From assembly GCA_030549775.1 (NCBI GenBank), contig CM060180.1:32461090-32525089 (forward strand): a DNA stretch of 64,000 nt, read 5' to 3'. Both the position numbers and the translations under genes were made by a program. The DNA is from Tamarix chinensis. Its lineage: Eukaryota; Streptophyta; Magnoliopsida; Caryophyllales; Tamaricaceae. Every line of letters begins with the position of its first letter. Position 1 is the stretch's first letter. Under the pieces are notes generated by a model. That model ran no database searches. It saw only the letters and a list, made by a program, of their open reading frames with translations, and had not been told where the DNA came from. Shown here piece by piece: positions 12,954 to 23,375 of this stretch.

Positions 12954-14139
12954 CCTATAGTCCCTTTATTTCTTTCTTTTCTTTCTTTCTTCTCCTTCCC
13001 TAAGGCAAGTTTTGTTGAAGCCTCCCCCAACTCCTTGGCTTAATCCCCCGTAGCACCTCCTCTAGACAACAAGAATTGTCATTGTTTCTTCCCCCTCCAT
13101 ATCTTTTGTTGCTACTCCCTACACCTCAACAACCGTATAACCACACATCACCATTCCCAACCACAACCTTCACCTTCTTCTTCTTCTTTTTCCTCCCAGC
13201 TGTCGCAAATTTCCCTTTCTCTTCTTCTTCTCCTTTGGTAGGCTTCACCAATGCTCACCCTTGGGAAGCTGCAACTCCTACCATTACAACCTCTCCACCT
13301 TTGACACCATCCACTATTGTCATCCCTTCCTCCTTCCTCCATCTTCCACCACTGCCAGCCACCACCACCTTCAACCATTTACCATTGCCTTCCCTCCTCT
13401 CCTTCTTACATCGGTCAAGCCATTCCACCATCACCTCCACCTTTCACTACCCCTGTCGAACCCAATAGCCACCCCATCATTTTGATACTATCCTTGCCAG
13501 CAGCCTCCAGTCGGGCACCATCATCACTAGCACTCCTCACCCTCGACCCAACACCCCAACCTCCAACCAAACCCATCGAGCCCTTCTTACACCAGCACCC
13601 CTCGCCCTCGACCACCAACAGCCTAACTTCTTCCAACTCCTTCCCCTTTCGCATGTGCATGGCTCACACTACATGTATAGCGTGAGTTTGTGCTATTTTT
13701 GAGTAAATGTAGTGTAATATATATATAAGGGTATTTTAATAATTTTAGAAAAATAAATAAATTATTTTATGTGTTAAAATATTAATTGGTTATTTTTGTA
13801 TTATTTTTAGGTGCAAAAGTTGATTAGTGGGATCCCTTAATATTTAGTAGGATATCTTTGTTTTTACATTTTTTTTGGAATTTAGGTAACTGTTATACTC
13901 TACTAAAATGATAAATATTGCATGATAGAATATTGGAGTTGTTGAAAATGTTAAGTATCATTTTTTAAATTATAATTATCTATTATATCCTGAAAATCTG
14001 TAAAAATAGCATGTTATCATATGTAAACTATCTTAGGGATAAATTATGGTAAAACTAATCTTTCATGATTATATGTGACATGTACATGAAAAATGATAGC
14101 ATGAGTATGCTTAAATCTATTTATGGAATATTAATCATG

Positions 14140-14470
14140 GATATGTGCCCTAGGGACAATTTGGTCATTTTACTTGTATTATGATTTTTACCATGACCAA
14201 TATGTCTAATTTATATTATATGTTGTAAGTATGAGATTACGTGATCATAGATGTATTAGATACTCATGCTAGAGTTTTATCTACAAAAATCTAGAACAAG
14301 GGTAAATTGGTCATTTGAATTATTTGATAATTTAACCCTATGATAAATTGGTTTAATTATTATATTTTAGCCTTTTATGACAAACCTATAAATAAAATGG
14401 ATTTAGTAATTAAACAGAATGTTAATGTGGTAATTTTAACTTTGGGGACATTTTGGTTATTTTTGGTCTA
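14140..14470 (+). repeat. 146-bp spaced repeats in C-inner
   Basis: The phrase GGGACAATTTGGTCATTT and relatives recur with the GGT(C/T)ATTT core at 14163, 14309 and 14455, that is at 146-bp steps. The copies are strongly diverged between the anchors. Unit F has the same phrase at the same period. Confidence 0.6.
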
Positions 14471-15039
14471 ATGTGCCTAAAAGTGAATAATTGAGCCTAG
14501 GATTGCCTTAGAATATTTTATGACCAACCTTGGTAATGATTTTGAATTTGGTTGTCTCGGAATAATTAGAAGTGAGTAAAATGGTTAATCATGGAAATTG
14601 GATCTATGTGAATGTATGCGATTTCATGGTCACTTTAATAAAATACTAATACTTATAGTGAAAGACCTCGAGATCAGGAATGGTGTCTCTTTAGGAGTCA
14701 CTGCCTAAGATATGGTTTAGCCCGCAGTTGATTTTGCATTTCTGCTGGTGTGCCTTAGTGTCCCAACCAGGCCCTATATCCTATTATATCTAGCTCTATG
14801 GACCTAATTAGGGGGTATGCATACTTATGGATTAGGTTTCCCTTTTAGTAGGGTATCGTGTTACCTTCGTGTGTTAATGTGACTAGGATACCTTTGTACC
14901 TTGGGTTGATAGTCGGTAGGATATTGTACTGCCTTGGTGTGCTGATATAACTGGAGTACCTTAGTGTATCTAGGTTTGCTATGATCTCCCCTCGAGTAAA
15001 TAAAAATGAAAATGATTGATGTACTATTTGATTATCGGA

Positions 15040-15165
15040 TTGGTTGGTAGTAGCCTTTGTGCCTACCTGTGGTTCGGTAGCATCCTTTATGCCTACTTGT
15101 GGTTCGGTAGTAGCCTTTGTGCTTACCTGTATTTTGGTAGCTGCCTTTATGCCTACCTATGATGT
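15040..15165 (+). repeat. 34-bp tandem array in C-inner
   Basis: Four diverged copies of GGTAGTAGCCTTTGTGCC followed by TACCTGTGGTTC lie head to tail at about 34-bp steps. The array occupies the place that the AATAGTGG modules occupy in units D, E and F. Confidence 0.7.
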
Positions 15166-15490
15166 GATGAGTTGTTATTGATAAATGCTTGTTAGCCTAC
15201 CTATATTATGAGATTTGTCGGGATTGATGACGAGGTATGTGGTATGTAGTTATTGTCTTGTGTTTGAGGTTGATATTGTTTCTAATTATACTACAAAGAG
15301 CATAACTTAGATGTTTCATTGGTAAGTTTTAGTTGATTCCAGATAAATGATAATGGTTGATATGAGGTATTGGTGGTAGTTGATTTTATGAATGATAATT
15401 GAAGCATGCATAGTTCAATATTTTATACCATTTATTATTGTGATTCCTTGCATGTGTTCTATGATATTTTTTATTTTGTTTTACTATAAA

Positions 15491-15572
15491 GGGTTGCTCT
15501 GTACCGTTGTACTGAAGGGTTTCTTTCGTGGTCCCCTACCTATTCAATGGGCAATGATCTTTGCAAGTTAAC
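15491..15572 (+). other. Conserved LTR block II, copy C-inner
   Basis: GGGTTGCTCTGTACC, then GAAGGGTTTCTTTCGTGG, TACCTATTCAATGGGCA and ATCTTTGCAAGTTAAC. It shows the same order and spacing of words as copy A, with scattered substitutions. Confidence 0.55.
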
Positions 15573-15810
15573 TTCTAAGATCTATCGAAACTGGTAGTTC
15601 AATTAAGATAGCCTAAGACTATCTGATGTCCTTTGTTATTTTGAATTCAGTTGTATTTTGGATGCCTATATCCTTATGTATTCTCTCCCTCTAAGTTTTG
15701 TGAATCTCTTATGTTGCTTTTATATAGCATAATAATTATCTTTTGTCTCCTCTATTCTAATTCTTGTAATAACGTTATAAATCTAAGCAGAATAATGGTT
15801 TTAGCCTTAA

Positions 15811-15855
15811 CAATTGGTATGAGAATGGTAAGGATAACCGGACTTATACTGAGTG
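15811..15855 (+). other. Conserved LTR hairpin, copy C-inner
   Basis: CAATTGGTAT (15811-15820) pairs with ATACTGAGTG (15846-15855) at 9 of 10 positions, two of them G-T, around a 25-nt loop, 91 bp from the LTR end. Confidence 0.6.
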
Positions 15856-16695
15856 TGGCAGTAACATCCTTCATTTTTATTGTTTTAGCTTCCATGCTTA
15901 ACTCTGTAAAATAAATTTTTTGGTTTATAAATTTGGGGGTGTTACAATGATGGTGGATGGTGGTGGTGAGTGGCATAGACAATGGTGATGATTGTGGATG
16001 ATGGAGACGAACAAAGCTGGTAAGAGCTGGGAGAATGAAGAAGAGTGGTGAGGGTTGTGTTTGTGAAACCAAATAAGGACGAGAAAGGGAGTAGGGGGAA
16101 CTAATTAGGGTTTAGCGGGGGTTGATGGGTGATGATGGAGTGGGGTTGCAAGGTTGGTTTGTGTGAGGAGATAAAAAGGAGGGGCTATGTGGTGGATAAA
16201 TTGGATGAACAAAAGGAGTGGAGAAGCTTGGTTCAAACACAAATGGAGAGGGAGGGAGTGTATGTAGGTAGGTATATGTAGAGGCAGGCGGTAGTGGAGT
16301 TGGTTTGACAGAGGGGTGTGTGTAAGTAGCATGGGAAAGGGAGGGAGACAGGCAAAGTGTTGGGTGGAGGGGAAAATGGCATGACAGGGGTAACGTGAGA
16401 GAGGGATTTGGTAGAGAGGTTTTGTGAGGGGTAAAATGGCAGAGGGGTGGCGTATCGGAATAGGATTTAGTTAGTTTTAGGTTTAGTTTGGATAGGTTAG
16501 GATACCGGTTAGAGAAAATGAATTGGAAAAAATAAATCGATTTAGGATAGATGTAAATAAAAAGGAAAGTGAAAAAAATAATTAGGGAATTTATTTAAGA
16601 GTTAAAAATAAATATTTAAGTCAAGGATTAGGTTTTGAATAAAAGGCTAAACACCTAAAAGAAAATGTTACAAAATTTCGGGGTATTATAGTTAT

Positions 16696-19379
16696 ATATT
16701 CTTCATGTTAGATTATGTGGTAACACTTTGCATTTCTTATTTTGATTCTCAAACTCTTTCCCATAATGAAATTTTTGTGTTGTCAAAATGGAGATTTTAT
16801 AGTCCGCCAGCTTCAATCTCTTTTGAACTTCTTACCTCATCTTCAATCTCACAATATCATCTTTGATTGCAAACATACAGGTTGAGAGAGACAATTTTGA
16901 TTTTATGGTTTTCATCTTCATTTCGGTTCAGTAGTATTTTATCCTTCCTCGAGCTATAATATCTTTTTGTTTAATTGATTCATTTTTTTATCAATATGTA
17001 GTTTAAAATGTAACTTTTAATACTTTGGGGGGGGTTGTTTTATTCTTTTATATTAAACCAACACTTTGTAATCATTTTAGGGTTTCCATTTTAGTGCATT
17101 GTTTTAGTTATTTTAATCAAATTTAGCTTAGTTTTAGTTGTTTTGTTGTGTATTGAGACTAATTTTGATGTTAAGAACCATAAGACATTTGATTTTTTTT
17201 GTGGAGAATAAGATGAATTTTTTATTTTTATTTAATTATTTTTAACTTGATGACATTATGTCGTCTTGTTGTGTATTAAGTTTACTTGGCTTTAGTAGTG
17301 TTCATTTACATTTAATTTTAACAATCGTGTGTGTATTGTGTTTGGACCTTTTGCTGTCTTTTTACTTATTTGTTCATGATGGTATTTTGTGCACTTTGCT
17401 TTTTGTGATCTTGGTAGCCTTGTATGAGCTTCAGGGATATGTGTTCCTAGTTACAACTATTTTGATTCGTACTATTGATTGTATTTAATTGTTATTGAAG
17501 TGGTTTCTTTTGTGTTTTGCTGTGTTGAGGTCTCATTAAATGTGTAACCCAACAAGCTTTGATGATCAAATGGTTTGATTGAATGTTTAATGATGGACTA
17601 GTTGAGGTTTGTTTTGATGTTGTTGCTCTTATTGAATAAGGTTGTGTTGTTAGAGCTTAAGCTCAAGTATGATTTTATGGAGGTTTATGGTACATTTATA
17701 GTAGGAAATGAGTGGATGATTTTCAAGAATGCAAGTTCAATTTTAATCTTATGGATTTGAAAGTATTAATGGATTATATTTTTCTTATTTAAATTTACTT
17801 ATTACTAGATAGTTTTATGTATTAATGATGGTAATTTTAATATTAACATCGAATATTTACTTAGCAAATTGGATAATTTCAAATACATGTGTGATATGTC
17901 ACTCTTTTTATATTTGAAATTTTATTTGCATAATATTAATTATATTTAATATCTTATCCAAAACATTGGATATCCATGTTTCAAATCAAATGTCAAATAT
18001 TAGGTTTTAGATATTCAAAACTTTTGATATTTGAAATATTATATATTTGAACTGTGAACAACTCTAGTTATCTACACCCTTAAAAAATTGAAAAAAAAAT
18101 CTCACTCATGTATACACAGTGGTTGCACCTGGATTCGTTGTCTATACCCTTAAAATAATTTGGGAGGGGGGGGCTCTCACTAATATATATATATGTACGA
18201 CAATTTTAAGTTACATCCGCCATCTATATCCTACTCCTATGGTGCTCACACTATAGAGAATGATTGTAATCCCCTGACCTTCTTCCACTGTTTTTTATTC
18301 CACTTGTTTTTTTTTTCACTAGATAACTTATAAATGATTGTCTTTATCAAAACAATCATATATATGCTTCTATCTATGTTTATTTTTGTAGTAATGTTTG
18401 TTTAATAGAGCTATAATATATGTGGCACAATTATTGACAACTTTTAACCGACAATTATTTACAATAGTTATAGTAATAGATAATTATCAATTAAGGAATA
18501 AATATTCAAGGTTTGTTCAAATTAAAATATAGAAGTATTTTTAAGCTTGCAATGAAGGAAAAAATATTTAACATTTAATCTATTTACAGAAGTATTTATG
18601 AAAATAATATTACTTACACATAAATACTTTACTTTTGCAAACTATATATATGTACAAATAATTAAATCTGTATATATTTATGTACAACACTAATTACTTA
18701 CATATTAGTTTGATAAATAATTATTTTACTATTATATAGTATTTTTATTTAAAAAATTTTTATAATTACCATGAAACTAATATATTGATAGATGACTATT
18801 ATAATTTTGTTTTTAATAATTTAAAATTAAAAACTTAAAAACAAAAATTTAATGAACTAAAAAATTTAAAATGTAACAAATTCAAAAATTATAAAGTTAT
18901 TACTAAGTGTTAGAAAGTTCAAAATGTAAAAAATAGAAATTCGAAAGTCAAAAATTTAAAATTTTAGAAAATTTTAAAATTTAAAACTAGAAAATAATAA
19001 TTTAAAATTAAAAATAAATATCATAACTTAAATTATAATATATATATTGAAATTTCTAGTTTGATTTTTTTTGAGTTTTCAAAATTTAATAGCTTTCAAA
19101 TTCAATATTATAATTTTTAATTTTTTTCCTAATTACTATTTTGTAACATTTTATTTTTAATATTTATTCTTATTTTTATTTCTTTGTTATGCTTATTTTT
19201 TTATATTTAAAACTAGAATTTAATTAAAATTTTATTATAATGAAAAAGAAAAAGTATGTATTAAAATATAAATAATAAAATTATCATATATTAAACTATT
19301 ATATAATTAATTGGTGTGGTAAGAAGATAATAATACAAAAAAGGACATAGAAGCTACCCTAGCTCCCTCTAAAACCTCT
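16696..19379. other. AT-rich spacer, no gene recognised
   Basis: The spacer contains no convincing coding sequence; the frame at 17258-17488 is hydrophobic and isolated. Runs of G occur near 17031-17038 and 18165-18174. From 18095 to 18480 there are phrases similar to those at 1625-2000 (acaattttaagttacatcc, gtctatatcctact), possibly a decayed CACTA-type end. From 18700 to 19320 the sequence is almost pure A/T. Confidence 0.45.
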
Positions 19380-20153
19380 TATTTATGTCGTGAATGACAC
19401 ATTGAAAAAAGGCTCGGCCATCGGTAAATATGATACCTTCATCCTCTACGAACATAGTAATATTAATGAGGAGTATGATAGGATGAAAATGATTGGCGAA
19501 GAATTGATAGGTGATTTAATGAATCTTTAGATTGAGGAAATACATGATTTGGACCTTGTAGTGGAAGAGACTGAAATACCAAACTTGAATGTGGAAGTGG
19601 TGAATTCTATGGGAAGGGTTTTTTTTTTTATCAAATTCAAGGATCCTATCCGCCTATTGATTTGATTGATTCACCATACCCTATATTGTTGGTTGGCGTG
19701 CTTTGGAAAGACCAACTTCTTTATAACCGTAACCCTAATTCCTTAGTTAAACTCCATTATGATACCCCTGATGTGGTGTATGGCAAGCTTATAGTCACTC
19801 TAGACTTGAATGATATTGAAAAGGAAGCAAACCAATGGAAACCATGATCATTAGGTTGGTCTTTAATACTAAACTTGGTTTCTTGCAAGTCTAATACTAA
19901 GTGAAAACTCGTTGGGGTCATGTCGCTCCTTCCTGGTGTGTTATCACATGAGACAAGTTACTTTGGTTTTCATATCCAAACCAAATATGGTTGTTAATAG
20001 ATTCTTCATCACCTATAGTGGACTATCTTGGGACATCCTTTAATATTGAAACAACAGAGGACTTTGTGTTTAACCGTCAAGAATTTCAATTTATTCATAC
20101 ATGGATCCAATTCCCTAGTCTCCTTTTCATACGTTATTAGTCTCTTCAATTAG
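19380..20153 (+). pseudogene. LINE-1 ORF1, first part (DUF4283-type)
   Basis: With several stops and frame changes, the plus strand reads like the N-terminal half of the ORF1 protein of plant L1-type LINEs. The clearest piece is at 19740-19845: KLHYDTPDVVYGKLIV, then LDLNDIEKEANQW, matching the start of the DUF4283 domain. After it come FNTKLGFLQV, ETTEDFVFNRQEF and TWIQFPSLL, which stand where DUF4283 proteins carry a (V/L)WVQLPGLP motif. The frame is cut at 20153 by an inserted LTR-like element and resumes at 21759. The ORF1 protein normally binds LINE RNA; this copy cannot be functional. The 5' boundary is uncertain. Confidence 0.7.
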
Positions 20154-20636
20154 TGGTGTGGCTATAGCCGGTACCAATTTAAACCCTCTTATTGACAATT
20201 ATATTATTGATAAATAAGGGTATCATCTTATGCTGAAGATTGAAATGACTCACCTAAATCTTGATAACACACAAATAATAAAATAAATGACTTTAATTCA
20301 CACAAAAATAATTAATAAGGAAAACACAATAATAGGGGTTTAAAATATAAAATAATACATATCAAATAAGAAAATAAATATGATGAATACAAATACGACA
20401 AAACGCCAATATTAAATCCTATTAAATTATACTAGTATAGTAAAAAAAAGTGACTCATATATTTAACTATATTTAAAGCATTAAGCACAAGTGGAAGTAT
20501 GTCAGTCTAAGTATCCAAAATAGTATCTTAAGAGTGTCAGTTGTATTACCCTCATTTGACCCACACGTATCTAAACATTCCACTACTCTGGTTAGAATCG
20601 CAAAACTATTAGGTGATTGTTATCTAACCTAGTTTT

Positions 20637-20684
<48 letters not shown>

Positions 20685-21758
20685 AGTGAAATTATATATC
20701 CACCTAGTAAACATATAATCATTCATACTATCACTATGAGGAAGCTAGAACAAGGCATGCTATATAAATCATACTTTATAGAACTACACATATAAACAAT
20801 AACAATTAAAACAGAGTCAAAGGACAATCTCATGAAACAAAAAAAATTATTATTACATATCAAATCATGGCCTAGGGTTTCAGTATATTCCCTAGCAGCA
20901 ATAATTTAGCCAACCATAATAAATAAATAAATTACACAAAAATAATATATCAAAAATAGAAGAAGAAAAAACCGAAAATAACTATGGATAAAAAAATTTC
21001 TTCTGTTATGTATAATTTTTCTTCAGAAATTTTGGCCAATTTTCTCTCTCCTTAGCTCTGTTCACTTCTATGCTTCTCTCTCCTATGCCACCTGTCTCTT
21101 TTGCGTGTCGCCTCTGTTTCTTCTCTCTCCTCTATCGTCTGTCTCTCTTGTGCGTCACCTCTCTTTCTTCTATCCCTTACTTTAACCATCTTTCTTTGCT
21201 TCTCTCCCTATCGTTTTTTTTCTTCTTTCAGCTCTTTATTTCTTTTTTCTCAATCTCTCTCATATTTCTTGAGTTATCTATCTCCCTCTCTCTTCTCTCC
21301 TTTACCGATGCCAACTCCCTCTACTTTTTTTTCTTACCTCTGCCTTTCTTCTTTCTTTCTCTTTTTCCTACGCCCCTACACCGTTTTATTTCTTTTTCTC
21401 TTTCTCTTTCTATGCCTGAATCTACTCAGCCTTTATACCTTCTTTTTCCTTTCTTTAGCCATCGACCCTTCTGCATGTTAGGCCTTTGGGCCTTTTATTT
21501 TCTTTTTTTCTTTGGATGTCACGTTGTGTCATCTTTTTTATTTATTAAATTATATGTATAAAATAAAATTAAAGGAATCCATTAATAATCTCATAACTTA
21601 ATCCCATAAATTTTATATCATTTTAGTTCAAATAATTAAATATATGAGATTATTATCACTTAAATATAAAATTATAATTATCCTCATAAATTATTCAAAT
21701 AAAATACCAAAATATAAAATTAAAAGGGTATAAAATATATAAAAATATATATTCACCA
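20154..21758. mobile_element. Solo-LTR-like insertion of a different family (1605 bp)
   Basis: The element begins TGGTGTGGC and ends TATTCACCA, giving TGGTG...CACCA ends, and is flanked by an exact duplication ATTAG at 20149-20153 and 21759-21763. Removing it plus one ATTAG restores the LINE ORF1 frame. It lacks the TGTAACACCC termini, hairpin and modules of the large family. It contains a (TA)n run (20640-20678), a C/T-rich stretch (21010-21480) and CCTTTGGGCCTTTT near 21482. Two overlapping long frames at 21070-21561 are Ser/Leu/Phe-rich products of the C/T-rich tract and I do not call them genes. Orientation is not determined. Confidence 0.78.
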
Positions 21759-22260
21759 ATTAGTAATATTGCAAGCTGCATAGATAAACCTATAGCTATG
21801 GATAGGATGACAACTACTAAAGAATGTATATCCTATGTTGAGGTTATGGTGGAGGTGGACTTGCATAGAGCTCTCCCGGATATTGTCATGATAAATGTCC
21901 CTAATAGAGACCCAATGAAACAATGGGTGACTTGAGAATGAAATTTGAATTTCTATTTAGCAAGTAATGAGACATGACATCTCATTAACCATTGCCTTGT
22001 GAGGGTCCCTACTAGTGCAAATTCTAGCAAACAAATAAAAAAACTATGTCATTGTTTATGATAGAAGAAAATAAGCAAATATAGGGTTGGTAATAGAAGG
22101 GGCCACAATGAACACAAAACCCAATCCTCAAGATGACAGAGTTAAGCAACCAAATCATATTGAAGCTTCTACTTCCAACCCTAAGGGTGTGATGGCAAAT
22201 AATCAAGATTTAGCTTGAGTTTTAACTTCTTTCAATGTCAATACGAATATAACAAATCAA
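21759..22260 (+). pseudogene. LINE-1 ORF1, second part
   Basis: Resuming directly after the insertion, the frame reads SNIASCIDKPIAMDRMTT, then KECISYVEVMVEVDL: the conserved end of the DUF4283 region (IGKPIAMDRMTATKERISYARV in form, LVEVD). MKQWVT follows, where intact proteins continue to a zinc knuckle. The zinc-knuckle cysteines are not recognisable, and stops interrupt the frame. The match with 19740-20153 across the insertion is the main evidence that both parts were one ORF. Confidence 0.75.
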
Positions 22261-22264
22261 TTAT

Positions 22265-23255
22265 TATAGATTATACTATCCTAGGATCAAAAAATTACAA
22301 AATGATTCATGATAATAAGTAAAATCTTAAAGTAGTCGAAAAGTTGTAGCATCTTACAATCCTATGGTAAACTCTTATGATCTTAGGTGAGATCCTACAT
22401 AATAATTATAACTTTTATTTATTTATCATCAAATATATTCTCCTCTTATTCCACATATATTTCTTTTTTAATCATTTGAGTTATGACTGTATATTATTTT
22501 GTAATATATCTTGAAAATGAGTTGAAGCAAATAAAATATAACTAAGATACCACTAAGAAAATGAAGTTGATTATTGAAGTATAATGTTGACAAAGAATGT
22601 GGTGTCCATATACATGGTAAAATGAATAAATTAAATTTTATAATATTATTAATTATTAAATTCTATTGAGTTCAAAATTAAATTTTTTTATGGTTATATC
22701 ATCTTCATAATGAAAACAAGCTTTAATTAATAGTGTACACATGGTTTATATAGTAATTTAACACGTTTGCATATGGCCGGAATTTCTTTTCTTTATTATA
22801 TTAATCCATCAAAATTTTAAAAGAAAACATATTTTTTGGGTCTTATTCTCTTAAATGATAGAAAATATTATCCTCTCATTGTTGCCTTTAATATCATCCT
22901 ATTTCTCCATTTTCTATGTGTTTTCCTTAAGGCTAAAAATATTGTATATTTTGAACATGATGAGTTGTATGTTTCCTCCACCCAAAGTCTCATTATAATT
23001 TTCACTTTTCATTTGTTAATTTAATTTTGATGTTGTTGACTTAATATAGTCTTAATATGTAAAACAACTTCTCCAATTTATGTTACTTGTAAGATGTTAT
23101 AACTCAATCTGTGACAATATAAGAGCTTAAGAGTGTATATTTGTGTTCTTTTAACTTAAAATATGTTATTTATAGCATACAATTATACGAATTTCATATT
23201 TTTTTATAGCTTTTGTAAGATCTTATGATCCTATAATCCAATCCTAAGCCTACAA
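22265..23255. mobile_element. Possible ~1-kb inverted-repeat insertion between LINE ORF1 and ORF2
   Basis: The left part has GATTATACTATCCTAGGATC and GGTGAGATCCTACAT. The right part has GTAAGATCTTATGATCC, TATAATCCAATCCTAAGCC. Reverse-complementing the right end gives ATTATAGGATCATAAGATC, which partly matches the left. GATCCTA-type ends are seen in some plant Mutator-like MITEs. I could not fix the termini or a target duplication, so the call is tentative; otherwise the stretch is AT-rich and empty. Confidence 0.25.
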
Positions 23256-23375
23256 ATTAATCCTAAGTAGAATATTGTTTTTAACAACCTCGAGTGGAAT
23301 CTAGTTATCACCCTTAGATACATGTGTTAAAGGGTAAACATCTGGTTCAAGAGGAGTATTATCCTACCATGGACA

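Larger units (their letters stand above)
11902..15946 (+). mobile_element. Solo-LTR-like unit C-inner (4045 bp)
   Basis: The unit begins TGTAACACCCTCAAATTTTG and ends AAATTTGGGGGTGTTACA. The flanking pentamers are GTGAT (11897-11901) and ATGAT (15947-15951), a 5-bp duplication with one mismatch, placed in a GATGGTGATGGTG-rich part of C-outer. Inside, in order: AT-rich start, a pyrimidine tract with a ~450-bp (TTC)n microsatellite (12505-12953) and a C/T-rich zone to 13660, 146-bp spaced GGTCATTT repeats (14163, 14309, 14455), a 34-bp GGTAG..CCTTTGTGCCTACCTGT array (15040-15165), conserved block II (15491-15572) and the hairpin (15811-15855). There is no coding sequence; the long frames in the microsatellite are poly-Ser/Leu/Phe artefacts. 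Confidence 0.83.
10785..16690 (-). mobile_element. Solo-LTR-like unit C-outer, split by C-inner
   Basis: The unit begins TGTAATACCCTAATTTTT and ends TTCGGGGTATTATA, flanked by an exact 5-bp duplication GTTAT (10780-10784 and 16691-16695). The last two bases are TA instead of CA, consistent with one C-to-T change. Reverse-complementing 16640-16690 gives a sequence close to the first 50 bp of C-inner, including the phrase TTTTAGGTGTTTAG, so both belong to one family and lie in opposite orientation. Removing C-inner and one copy of its target duplication leaves about 1.86 kb, the shortest member here. The conserved hairpin is at 10875-10919. A stretch at 11281-11463 is in the opposite orientation to the rest. 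Confidence 0.82.

Noticed and set aside
12194..13043. Long open frames on both strands (poly-Ser, -Leu, -Phe, -Lys, -Glu, -Arg)
   Set aside because: They are produced by the (TTC)n/(GAA)n microsatellite, which has no stop in any frame; no protein domain.
16105..16332. 75-codon minus-strand frame with CH/Pro/Leu-rich sequence
   Set aside because: It lies within the C/T-rich tract of unit C-outer (minus); composition explains it.
21070..21561. Two overlapping Ser/Leu/Phe-rich frames (163 and 126 codons)
   Set aside because: C/T-rich tract in the 1.6-kb LTR-like insertion; membrane-like appearance comes from composition.
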